Origin: Parcubacteria group bacterium Gr01-1014_29
Lineage (GTDB): Bacteria; Patescibacteriota; Minisyncoccia; Ryanbacterales; 2-02-FULL-48-12
Assembly: GCA_007376195.1 (NCBI GenBank)
Contig: VMFT01000006.1
Location: 1-37,423, forward strand
Direction of reading: 5' to 3'
Length of the DNA stretch: 37,423 nucleotides
The translations under genes and the position numbers were made by a program. This document shows positions 1 through 6,235 of this stretch, piece after piece (positions within the stretch are counted from its first letter, which is position 1; each line of letters opens with the position of its first letter). The notes under the pieces are model-generated. The model made no database searches and was not told the origin of the DNA. It was given only the letters and a program-made list of their open reading frames with translations.

Positions 1-447
1 ATCTTGTATGGGTATCGTAATCCACCATTTGCTGTAGAACTTGCCCCAGCCGAGCTTGTGGGCGTCTATAACGGCGTTAGAAATGCCTCTGTTATTCAAA
101 TACTGGCGGATATGGGCTGGAAGTGCCAAATGATAGGTCTCAACCAGTTCTGTGTCAAACTTCATGGATTTTCGTGTATTTCTGGCGTGTGTTATTGGAT
201 TAAGAGCAATCTCCTGTATGCTATCTCCAAAGTGCTTGGCGAGCGTTATAAGGTTGCCTTTCTCGCCACACTTTTTACACTCGTATTGCCCCGTCTCTGC
301 GTCAAAGTAGAGATGGGCTTCTGTATCTCTGCTATCACTATCACAGCCATTAAAAAGGCAGTGGATAATGAGTTCTTTTCCGTTTTCTCGGAACTCAATG
401 CCTTTGCGTGTGAGATATTCTTTTATGGTAATTGTTTGCAATGCCAT
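1..447 (-). CDS. CHC2 zinc-finger primase, partial (C-terminus beyond window edge)
   Basis: This minus-strand frame is open from an ATG at 447 to the window edge, giving 149 residues with no stop. A DnaG/phage-type CHC2 zinc-binding domain spans about residues 25-75, with putative zinc ligands C30, C35, C57 and C60 and a CKKCGEKGNLI segment typical of the family. From about residue 95 the text resembles the start of the primase/TOPRIM region (YLNNRGISNAVIDAHKLGW). Such proteins make RNA primers for phage, plasmid or integrative-element replication, often fused to a helicase; the helicase part, if present, lies outside the window. It is the last visible gene of a minus-strand series with 626-1115. 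The long plus-strand frame at 4-465 is its antisense shadow. No clear ribosome binding site was seen. Confidence 0.8.
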   Translation of the reverse strand, partial: MALQTITIKEYLTRKGIEFRENGKELIIHCLFNGCDSDSRDTEAHLYFDAETGQYECKKCGEKGNLITLAKHFGDSIQEIALNPITHARNTRKSMKFDTELVETYHLALPAHIRQYLNNRGISNAVIDAHKLGWGKFYSKWWITIPIQD

Positions 448-488
448 AATTTTGTAAATTCATAGCCCAATTTTCTTAATTCTATACT

Positions 489-602
489 CTACATAGGGTA
501 TTTTCTGTTGAGTGCAGTATCAAAAACCCCCTTGGATATTTCCGAAACATACTCTTTGTTTATGACCATTAAAATCTCGTCTTGTTCTAAATTGTGTTGC
601 AT
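489..602 (-). CDS. short hypothetical ORF (37 aa)
   Basis: An ATG at 602 opens a 37-codon frame ending in TAG at 489-491, lying between the primase (start 447) and the 63-residue gene (stop 626) on the same strand. The peptide begins MQHNLEQDEILMVINKEYVS and is acidic then mixed, without a recognisable domain. The upstream sequence is A/T-rich with no Shine-Dalgarno match. Its position inside a co-directional series is the only support, and it may be non-coding. Confidence 0.25.
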   Translation of the reverse strand: MQHNLEQDEILMVINKEYVSEISKGVFDTALNRKYPM

Positions 603-625
603 ATTTTTTTGTTTATTGTAATTTT

Positions 626-817
626 TTATAAATCACCAGTTTCTCGGCGGCGTTCCTGCAATTGCTGGTATTCTGTCTCGGTCATTGGCTTGTAAATCAA
701 TTCAACAAATCGGATGAGTTTCGCACCATGCTCATACGCTTCCTCTTGGCTTATGTCTTTGCCGAAGCGGTTTTTATAAAGCGTCTGATATTTTGTTATC
801 TGTTCATCCGACAACAT
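626..817 (-). CDS. small conserved hypothetical protein (63 aa)
   Basis: The frame is open further upstream, but the ATG at 817 is preferred: it lies 4 bases after the stop of the upstream gene (822-1115), and the protein then begins MLSDEQITKYQTLYKNRFGK. The protein is helical and charged, with an EEAYEHGAKLIRFVELIYKP segment and no catalytic motif. From memory, similar small proteins occur repeatedly in Parcubacteria genomes and elements, but I cannot name a function. The 4-base spacing indicates co-transcription and likely translational coupling with the DUF5659-like gene. A small regulatory or DNA-associated role on the mobile element is a guess from context. Confidence 0.65.
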   Translation of the reverse strand: MLSDEQITKYQTLYKNRFGKDISQEEAYEHGAKLIRFVELIYKPMTETEYQQLQERRRETGDL

Positions 818-821
818 GGTT

Positions 822-1115
822 TTACTCGTCCGAATACAGTCTGTTCTTGAGATTTTTAATGTTGTCCCAGAATGAGCGGGATTTCTGCTCAAGACGGTCA
901 GACCAAAAATCGTCTGCAACTTTTTCTATTCCCGCCTCACGGCGGAAAATAAATCTCACTTTACGGGGATTTGCCCTTTCCAAAGTGAGTAACGCAAAAT
1001 ACGCCGTTACTAAAGCGGCGGCACAACCCAAATCATAGGTTGCATATACTTCGTCTCCTTCAAGAGGAATGTATTGCAATTCCTCGGACGAATTGTTTTG
1101 TAATTTTTTGCTCAT
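822..1115 (-). CDS. DUF5659-like small protein (97 aa)
   Basis: A 97-residue protein with ATG at 1115. The core (about residues 22-95) reads YATYDLGCAAALVTAYFALL, then an ERANPRKVRFIFRREAG segment and an FWSDRLEQKSRSFWDNIKNL tail. This pattern of a strand, a small-residue helix, an RNPRKV-F-F strand and a W-containing helix matches my memory of DUF5659 proteins, whose function is unknown. The family assignment is from memory. It heads the minus-strand group that continues into the 63-residue protein and the primase, so it probably belongs to the maintenance or replication block of the mobile element. No ribosome binding site is evident. Confidence 0.6.
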   Translation of the reverse strand: MSKKLQNNSSEELQYIPLEGDEVYATYDLGCAAALVTAYFALLTLERANPRKVRFIFRREAGIEKVADDFWSDRLEQKSRSFWDNIKNLKNRLYSDE

Positions 1116-1164
1116 AGTTTTGGTAATGGTTAATGTGTTAAGCGACCTCGTGGCTCTGGTGAAA

Positions 1165-1192
1165 TAAAAAAGCCAAAGCGTATTCTGCTTTG
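1165..1192 (-). terminator. rho-independent terminator after the 1320-2075 gene
   Basis: Read on the minus strand, CAAAGC pairs with GCTTTG (1187-1192 with 1174-1179) around a 7-base loop, followed by GC and six T (1171-1166). It lies about 130 bases past the stop of the 251-residue gene and before the DUF5659-like gene. The stem is short, so strength is uncertain. Nothing else was recognised in the 1116-1319 gap. Confidence 0.5.
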
Positions 1193-1319
1193 ACTTTATC
1201 AGTCGTATGTTGAGGCGATTTTTATGACATGAGTTACTTTGTCCTAATGTCTATAGATTTCTTTTTATTTATCTTGATTTAACGAAAAACTTGTGTCCGA
1301 GAAATAGCCGAGACAGTGT

Positions 1320-2075
1320 CTATGCCTTGTTTATGATTAAGCGATATTTTTCATTTTCGCCCGCAATCTCAATTGCCACACTCTCATTCTTAAATCGTTT
1401 GTTTAATCTTTGAATGTGTTTATAGGCGGCTTCTGTACTTTCACTGCCGCTTCCCCTCACCAGATTATCCAGTGAAGTAAAATCACCCTTTTTAAGAACT
1501 TTGCCGTCTTTTAATTCCCACCGAAACTCCCACAGATGATATAGAATTTTGAATTGCTTTGTTTCCTTTTCCAAACCTTCGCCTTTCTTTTTTGATTTGA
1601 AAGATATGATTTTCTCTCCATTATTTATCTCCAAAAGATAATTCTGTTCATCAAGTCGTGCGTCTTTTATTTTTATTGAAATGGTATCTGAAACAGCTTT
1701 TTTATTTTCCAAGTAGCTATTACCATATGCGTAGAGGTGATAGAGTTCATCAAATTTCGGTTGAAGAATATCTATGTCATAACCAATTGGTTTTACACCA
1801 TATACCTGTGCGCCAATACTGCCGCCAGCAAATTTATTAAAAGGCGCAGGATAGTTGTTACTCCCAATTCGTATTACTTTCTTGGTGGTTAAAAATTTTA
1901 GTGCCCGTCGCTGGTCTTCTGGGGATGGATTACCTCCACCCTTATTTTGGTATTCAAAATTGATAGCTTGCCCAGACGGCGACGAAAGGTATTCTTTTCT
2001 CAACTCCTGCAAAACCCACCAAATCGCTTGGTTGAGTTGTTTGTCAGGAGTCATAGTAATTGTTTTATTGGTCAT
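1320..2075 (-). CDS. conserved hypothetical protein (251 aa), possible C-terminal winged helix
   Basis: A complete frame starts at an ATG at 2075 with AAGGGG 7 bases upstream. The first 60 residues are helical (LNQAIWWVLQELRKEYL), the middle is strand-rich and charged, and the last 60 (SLDNLVRGSGSESTEAAYKH, then IQRLNKRFKN and a short strand pair) look like a winged-helix DNA-binding fold such as those ending response regulators. No catalytic motif was found. It is transcribed divergently from the SNase-lamin-tail gene across the structured interval 2177-2312, so a regulator acting on that interval is conceivable, but this is inference from position. It is followed by a putative terminator. 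Family not recognised with confidence. Confidence 0.6.
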   Translation of the reverse strand: MTNKTITMTPDKQLNQAIWWVLQELRKEYLSSPSGQAINFEYQNKGGGNPSPEDQRRALKFLTTKKVIRIGSNNYPAPFNKFAGGSIGAQVYGVKPIGYDIDILQPKFDELYHLYAYGNSYLENKKAVSDTISIKIKDARLDEQNYLLEINNGEKIISFKSKKKGEGLEKETKQFKILYHLWEFRWELKDGKVLKKGDFTSLDNLVRGSGSESTEAAYKHIQRLNKRFKNESVAIEIAGENEKYRLIINKA

Positions 2076-2088
2076 AGTAATTCCCCTT

Positions 2089-2117
2089 AAATTATCACCA
2101 ATTCGCTACTTTATCAA
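2089..2117 (-). promoter_or_regulatory. promoter for the 1320-2075 gene
   Basis: On the minus strand TTGATA (2117-2112) is followed after 17 bases by TAATTT (2094-2089), with TG one base before the -10 hexamer. The -10 ends only 13 bases before the ATG at 2075, so the AAGGGG between them (2088-2083) may lie at or before the transcription start; the leader would be very short. Confidence 0.5.
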
Positions 2118-2176
2118 GGGTTTTTGTGTTAAACTAGAAAGTAACAACCAAATATCAGTTGCCTAACCCTTATGGC

Positions 2177-2312
2177 TCTGCCGTAAGGTATGGCAGAAAA
2201 ACCAACAACGGTATTAAGCTCCTCGTCCAGAGCACCGTTGTTGGTCATACAGGGAAACCTGTATGGGTGGCGCAAGTCATCGCTGGCGGGGAGCTTTGTG
2301 TTTCCACCCGCC
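2177..2312. ncRNA. candidate structured RNA or DNA element with four consecutive hairpins
   Basis: Four inverted repeats stand almost back to back in a gene-less interval. First, TCTGCC/GGCAGA (2177-2182 with 2192-2197). Second, a 12-bp stem ACCAACAACGGT/ACCGTTGTTGGT (2201-2212 with 2234-2245) with an inner GCTC/GAGC extension. Third, CATACAGG-GAAA-CCTGTATG (2246-2265), a perfect 8-bp stem with a GNRA tetraloop. Fourth, GGCGGG/CCCGCC (2285-2290 with 2307-2312), which competes with GGGTGG/CCACCC (2265-2270 with 2304-2309). The stretch is visibly richer in G+C than the coding DNA around it. It lies between divergent genes, so either strand could be transcribed. I could not match it to tmRNA, SRP RNA, RNase P RNA, 6S RNA or a riboswitch. 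A replication, transfer or attachment site is an alternative. Confidence 0.4.
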
Positions 2313-2326
2313 AAAAGTAGAAAATT

Positions 2327-3451
2327 ATGGACATCCTATTTCTTATACTATTTTTCTTATCAATTGTCGGTTTGATAGTTGGCTTGATTAAGCCAAGATT
2401 GATTTTGCGGTGGGACAGCGAAAAGCTAACTAAACTTGGATACAGAAAAACAATTGGCATTTTGTTCGGGTTCTTAATAATTCTATTTTTTGTTTTACTT
2501 GGTACAACGGCAGAAACATCAAAGCCGAGAGAGCAAGTACAACAACAAATCACGCCCGATGAGGTTCAACGGAAAATAGAAGAATCAAAAATCATAGAAC
2601 AACAGCAGATTGAGCAAACAAAAGAACCAACTACCGAGGAAAATCCGTTCGTTCAAAAACAGAAAACAAGACCCGTGCCCACCTCTCTAGTGCCAACACC
2701 AACAACAACACTCCAAACGACACCAATTCAACCATCACAAGAAGCAACTTCCAAAGTCGTTTATGTAGTTGATGGCGATACTATTGAAATAGAGAGTAGC
2801 AAAAGAGTTCGGCTAATAGGTATCAATACACCCGAAAGCGGACAGCCATATTTTTCAGAAGCTCGTAACAAACTTATTGAGTTAGTGCTGAATAAAAATG
2901 TGCGATTAGAAAAAGACGTTACTGACACAGACAAATATGGCAGATTATTACGCTACATCTACACAGGTGATTTATTTGTTAATTTAGAGATGGTGCGGTT
3001 AGGTTATGCAAACTCTTATACCTATCCACCTGACGTGAAATATCAAGACCAACTTTTAACTGCCGAAAAAGAAGCGAGAAGTCAGCAATTAGGTTTATGG
3101 AAACCAGCAAAAACTACCGAGTCTACGCAAATTACTCTTATTACAATGCACGCCGACGCCGCAGGCAATGACAACCAAAACCTAAACGATGAATACTTCG
3201 CATTAAAAAATAACAACTCAACAGCGATAGATATGGCTGGGTGGACAGTAAAAGATGCAGGAACGCATATTTTTACCTTTCCCAGTTTTACCCTGAACAG
3301 TGGCACAACTGTAACCATCTATACTGGTAGCGGCAACAACACAAATGACAAGCTATATTGGGGCAATAATGGTGCAGTGTGGAACAACGACGGAGATACA
3401 CTTTATTTGAGAAACACTAATGGAGATTTAGTGTTGGAATATAGTTATTAA
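2327..3451 (+). CDS. membrane-anchored thermonuclease (SNase) with C-terminal lamin-tail domain
   Basis: The 374-residue protein has two hydrophobic segments (about residues 1-23 and 42-62), a Gln/Pro/Thr-rich linker to about 138, a staphylococcal-nuclease-like domain (about 140-260) and a lamin-tail-like beta domain (about 268-374). Nuclease features are DGDT at 149-152, R162 in RVRLIGINTPE, and KYGRLL further on, matching the calcium-binding acids and catalytic Arg/Glu/Arg of the family. The C-terminal part shows the NDEYFALKNNN and MAGWTVKDAG strands typical of LTD domains. It probably degrades nucleic acid at the cell surface, for nutrient nucleotides or DNA uptake; localisation is inferred from the membrane segments. 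It starts 14 bases after the structured element and ends before a terminator. No Shine-Dalgarno is seen. Confidence 0.88.
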   Translation: MDILFLILFFLSIVGLIVGLIKPRLILRWDSEKLTKLGYRKTIGILFGFLIILFFVLLGTTAETSKPREQVQQQITPDEVQRKIEESKIIEQQQIEQTKEPTTEENPFVQKQKTRPVPTSLVPTPTTTLQTTPIQPSQEATSKVVYVVDGDTIEIESSKRVRLIGINTPESGQPYFSEARNKLIELVLNKNVRLEKDVTDTDKYGRLLRYIYTGDLFVNLEMVRLGYANSYTYPPDVKYQDQLLTAEKEARSQQLGLWKPAKTTESTQITLITMHADAAGNDNQNLNDEYFALKNNNSTAIDMAGWTVKDAGTHIFTFPSFTLNSGTTVTIYTGSGNNTNDKLYWGNNGAVWNNDGDTLYLRNTNGDLVLEYSY

Positions 3452-3470
3452 ATTGCTACTTCCACAAAGA

Positions 3471-3493
3471 ATTCCCAACACGGGAGTTTTTTT
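3471..3493 (+). terminator. rho-independent terminator after the SNase gene
   Basis: ATTCCC (3471-3476) pairs with GGGAGT (3482-3487, one G-T pair) around a 5-base loop and runs into seven T (3487-3493). It lies 20 bases after the TAA of the SNase gene and separates it from the type III R-M operon. Confidence 0.75.
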
Positions 3494-3531
3494 GTTTCAA
3501 ACAGTAGTGAGTTGATGGGTAGGATAAATTA

Positions 3532-3540
3532 TGCTATTTT
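3532..3540 (+). promoter_or_regulatory. extended -10 element of the type III R-M operon
   Basis: TG-C-TATTTT ends 6 bases before the ATG at 3547, the same layout as at 8775, 14266 and 15279. Transcription would begin near the ATG, giving an essentially leaderless message for the operon. No convincing -35 box was found. Confidence 0.45.
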
Positions 3541-3546
3541 CAATTT

Positions 3547-3642
3547 ATGAAAATCTACTTTGCCGTTCGTTTTGGCGAACGGAAAGACAGGCGTTATCGT
3601 AAAGAGGATATTTTGAAGTTTATGCAATATGCCAAAAAATAA
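3547..3642 (+). CDS. putative 31-aa leader ORF of the R-M operon
   Basis: An ATG at 3547 opens a 31-codon frame ending in TAA at 3640-3642, overlapping the start of mod by 14 bases in another frame. The peptide begins MKIYFAVRFGERKDRRYRKE and is strongly basic. A perfect 7-bp inverted repeat (CCGTTCG 3563-3569, CGAACGG 3576-3582) sits in its first third and could form a hairpin in the message. An extended -10 box lies 6 bases before the ATG. It may couple translation into mod, which lacks a good ribosome binding site, or encode a small basic accessory protein. Its short length leaves the call uncertain. Confidence 0.4.
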   Translation: MKIYFAVRFGERKDRRYRKEDILKFMQYAKK

Positions 3643-5476
3643 CAATTACAATCACACCGAGCTTATTTGGGATGGTAAGTTTGAGGAGTCAGTAAAACTA
3701 CCTCAAAAAAGAGCTATTGAGAAAATAGTCCTGCCGTTCCAAACGATTGAGGTTATCAATGAACCGAGAGAGGGCACTTTTACCCCAGATACTACTGGCA
3801 GTAAAACTTCTCAACTTTTCGGAGGAGCTAAACGAAAAGATGGATGGATGAATAAATTGATTTGGGGAGACAACAAGTTAGTGATGTCTTCTCTGCTCAA
3901 AGAATACGCTGGGAAAATAAATCTTATCTATATTGACCCGCCCTTTGATGTTGGTGCGGATTTTTCGATTAAAGTTAAAATTGGCGATGAAGAAATCACA
4001 AAAGAACCATCAATGATAGAGGAAAAGGCATATCGGGATACTTGGGGTAAGGGCACAAATAGTTATTTGCAGATGATATATGAGCGATTGCTTCTTATGC
4101 GAGAACTATTAGCCGAGAACGGAAGTATTTATGTGCATTTGGATTGGCATATAGGACATTATGTAAAAGTTATAATGGATGAAGTTTTTGGAAAGGAGAA
4201 CTTTAGGAATGAAATTGTATGGCATTATGACCAAGGAGCAAGACCTAAAACAAGTTTTGGCAAAAAACACGATACTATTTTTTGGTATTCAAAATCAGAG
4301 AGCTATATCTTTAACAGCAAAGATATTTTAGTGCCTTTTGAAAGTGGAATGACAGAGTGGCGTTATACAAAAGGTGGGCAAAAGGGGAAGGAAATGCCAG
4401 AGGGTAAAATACCGTCTGATGTTTGGGATATAAAACTAAACGCAATGGCGTTAGAACATTTGGGATTTTCTACACAAAAACCAGAGGCACTACTTGAACG
4501 CATAATTAACGCTTCTTCAAACGAGAATGATGTTGTGGCGGATTTCTTCTGTGGTTCTGGCACAATAGGAGCAGTAGCGGAAAGGATTGGCAGGCGTTGG
4601 CTTATGAGTGATTTAGGAAGGTTCGCCATTCATACATCTCGCAAACGCTTAATGGAAATCCAAAGAAAACTTAAGGAAGACAGCAAAGATTACTACCCGT
4701 TTGAGATTTTGAATCTCGGCAAGTATGAGCGACAACATTGGCAAGTGGCTTTAAGTGGGAAAGAAACTACGAGCGAAAGTAAGAAAATCTCTCAATACAT
4801 AAAATTTATCATTGAGTTATATCGTGGCGAGACCATAAGTGGTTTCAAACATATTCACGGCAAGAAAGACAATAGATTTATTCATATAGGTGCTGTGGAT
4901 GCTCCCGTTACTATCAACGAGATGAAAGAAGCACTCCAAGAGTGCGAAAAAAATAAATTCAGCCATCTTGATGTTCTTGGCTGGGAATGGGAAATGAGTT
5001 TGTATGAGGAAATGGTTGATTGGGCAAAAAAGAAAGGAGTGCGGCTTAAACTTTACCAAATCCCACGAGAGGTTATGGACAAGCGAGCCGCAGAAGACGG
5101 GGATGTGAAGTTTTTTGAGCTTAATTATCTTGAGGTTAATGTTGAAAAGAAGGGGCAGGAAGTGAAAGTTGCACTCAAAAACTTTGCTATTCCAAGCGAG
5201 GATTTAATACCCAACGACTTAAGAGGGAAAATAGAAAAGTGGTCGGATTACATTGACTATTGGTCTGTGGATTGGGACTACGAGAGCTTAAAGTCCCCCG
5301 AAGGAGAATCAATTTTTCAAAATGATTGGCAAGCGTTCCGCACAAAGAAAAATCAAAAATTGGAGTTAGAAACTCCATCTCATAAATACTCCAAGAAAGG
5401 CAAATACCAGATTTTAGTTAAGGTTATTGATATTTTTGGTAATGACACCTCAAAAGTTGTTGAGGTAAAGATTTAA
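3629..5476 (+). CDS. mod: type III restriction-modification DNA methyltransferase (Mod)
   Basis: The 615-residue protein carries the N6/N4 amino-methyltransferase motifs in beta-class order: catalytic DPPF at 103-106, then AdoMet-binding FCGSGT at 307-312. The sequence before DPPF (LIWGDNKLVMSSLL) and the length (EcoP15I-type Mod is about 650 residues) fit type III Mod. It would methylate adenine in an asymmetric site on one strand and supply target recognition for Res. The region between the two motifs is the likely recognition domain; the C-terminal 200 residues are divergent. It starts inside the 31-residue ORF and is followed 2 bases later by the 57-residue ORF, PIN and Res genes, forming one operon. 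Target sequence cannot be read from the protein. Confidence 0.9.
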   Translation: MPKNNNYNHTELIWDGKFEESVKLPQKRAIEKIVLPFQTIEVINEPREGTFTPDTTGSKTSQLFGGAKRKDGWMNKLIWGDNKLVMSSLLKEYAGKINLIYIDPPFDVGADFSIKVKIGDEEITKEPSMIEEKAYRDTWGKGTNSYLQMIYERLLLMRELLAENGSIYVHLDWHIGHYVKVIMDEVFGKENFRNEIVWHYDQGARPKTSFGKKHDTIFWYSKSESYIFNSKDILVPFESGMTEWRYTKGGQKGKEMPEGKIPSDVWDIKLNAMALEHLGFSTQKPEALLERIINASSNENDVVADFFCGSGTIGAVAERIGRRWLMSDLGRFAIHTSRKRLMEIQRKLKEDSKDYYPFEILNLGKYERQHWQVALSGKETTSESKKISQYIKFIIELYRGETISGFKHIHGKKDNRFIHIGAVDAPVTINEMKEALQECEKNKFSHLDVLGWEWEMSLYEEMVDWAKKKGVRLKLYQIPREVMDKRAAEDGDVKFFELNYLEVNVEKKGQEVKVALKNFAIPSEDLIPNDLRGKIEKWSDYIDYWSVDWDYESLKSPEGESIFQNDWQAFRTKKNQKLELETPSHKYSKKGKYQILVKVIDIFGNDTSKVVEVKI

Positions 5477-5478
5477 TT

Positions 5479-5652
5479 ATGACGAACCAACGCAGACAAA
5501 AAATAGAATTTACTGCCGAGAAAAAGGTCTCCAAGCCTGTTAAGGTTGAATTTTATACGAAAGAAGGCGAGAAAGTTTCTTTTAAGGGACACCAACAGGT
5601 AACAAAACCAGTTAAGGTTGAATTTTATGCCGAAAGAGATAAGAAAAAGTAA
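5479..5652 (+). CDS. 57-aa lysine-rich two-repeat protein of the R-M operon
   Basis: ATG at 5479, two bases after the mod stop, opens a 57-codon frame ending in TAA at 5650-5652. The product is basic and carries an imperfect internal duplication: KPVKVEFYTKEGEKVSFKG followed by KPVKVEFYAERDKKK, each predicted as alternating strands. The DNA encoding the repeat is nearly identical in the two copies (AAGGTTGAATTTTAT), suggesting recent duplication or selection. The 3' end overlaps the PIN gene by 26 bases, so the two are probably translationally coupled. Family not named. Possible roles are an antitoxin-like partner of the PIN nuclease, a nucleic-acid-binding accessory of Mod/Res, or a coupling peptide; the first two are inference. 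Confidence 0.65.
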   Translation: MTNQRRQKIEFTAEKKVSKPVKVEFYTKEGEKVSFKGHQQVTKPVKVEFYAERDKKK

Positions 5653-6235
5653 AGCGTTTTATATTGATACCAATGTTGTGTTGGATTACATTACTGGAAG
5701 AAATACCCAGACGATTTCTGTTCTCGAAAAAATTAAGAGTAAGGATTGGAAATGTGTGAGTTCATCGTTTCTGACGATGGAAGTTGCTGATTACAAAAAG
5801 GACAGTTTGTTTTTTGTTGACAAAGCCATTGATAAAAAATGGGAGATGCGAAAAATCATAAGAGAAACATACAACAAAGACCTTGAACGAGGTGATTTTG
5901 AAAAAGTCTTTAATTGGTTTGCTGAATTTCTGGACAAATATAAATGTCTCTCGCTCTATGACTTTTTAACAACAAACGAAGATTGGTTTTTAGCTCAAAA
6001 CATAGCTTTTAATTCAAACCTTAATGCCCCAGACGTTATACACTTGAGTTCGGCAGTTCTTGGGGCGGTAAGGGGCTATTGCCAAGTTTTTGTAACAAAT
6101 GACAAATTTTTTACGGTAGAAGCAAAGAGAGTCATTGAAAGCAGAAAATTGAAAGGGAAACTGAAAATTATGACCGTAGCCGAAGTTGAGAAAAATTATT
6201 TTAATAAATACAATGTCAAACCCATTTCAAATTAA
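5627..6235 (+). CDS. PIN-domain nuclease embedded in the type III R-M operon
   Basis: The 202-residue protein shows the acidic tetrad of PIN metal-dependent RNases: D14 in FYIDTN, E52 in TMEVADY, D136 in NAPDVIHL and D159 in VTNDKFF, with the TNVVLDYI context of VapC-like proteins. It is longer than typical VapC toxins (about 130 residues) because of a central helical region at about 60-125. The ATG at 5627 is preferred over the in-frame TTG at 5618. It overlaps the 57-residue ORF upstream by 26 bases and res downstream by 23 bases, so it is an integral part of the operon. A PIN enzyme is not a standard type III R-M subunit; it may act as an RNA-cleaving second effector or a toxin. Substrate unknown. 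Confidence 0.85.
   Translation: MPKEIRKSKAFYIDTNVVLDYITGRNTQTISVLEKIKSKDWKCVSSSFLTMEVADYKKDSLFFVDKAIDKKWEMRKIIRETYNKDLERGDFEKVFNWFAEFLDKYKCLSLYDFLTTNEDWFLAQNIAFNSNLNAPDVIHLSSAVLGAVRGYCQVFVTNDKFFTVEAKRVIESRKLKGKLKIMTVAEVEKNYFNKYNVKPISN

Noticed and set aside
4-465. 153-codon plus-strand ORF
   Set aside because: It is antisense to the CHC2 primase, whose zinc ligands and TOPRIM-like text are on the minus strand; the plus-strand protein has no recognisable family.
2161-2245. Integron attC site suggested by GCCTAAC at 2161
   Set aside because: The start matches the RYYYAAC box, but no GTTRRRY partner occurs at the right distance and no integron integrase is present.
2129-2314. 61-codon minus-strand ORF across the structured interval
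   Set aside because: Its codons follow the palindromes, it has no family features and no ribosome binding site; the hairpins explain the sequence better.
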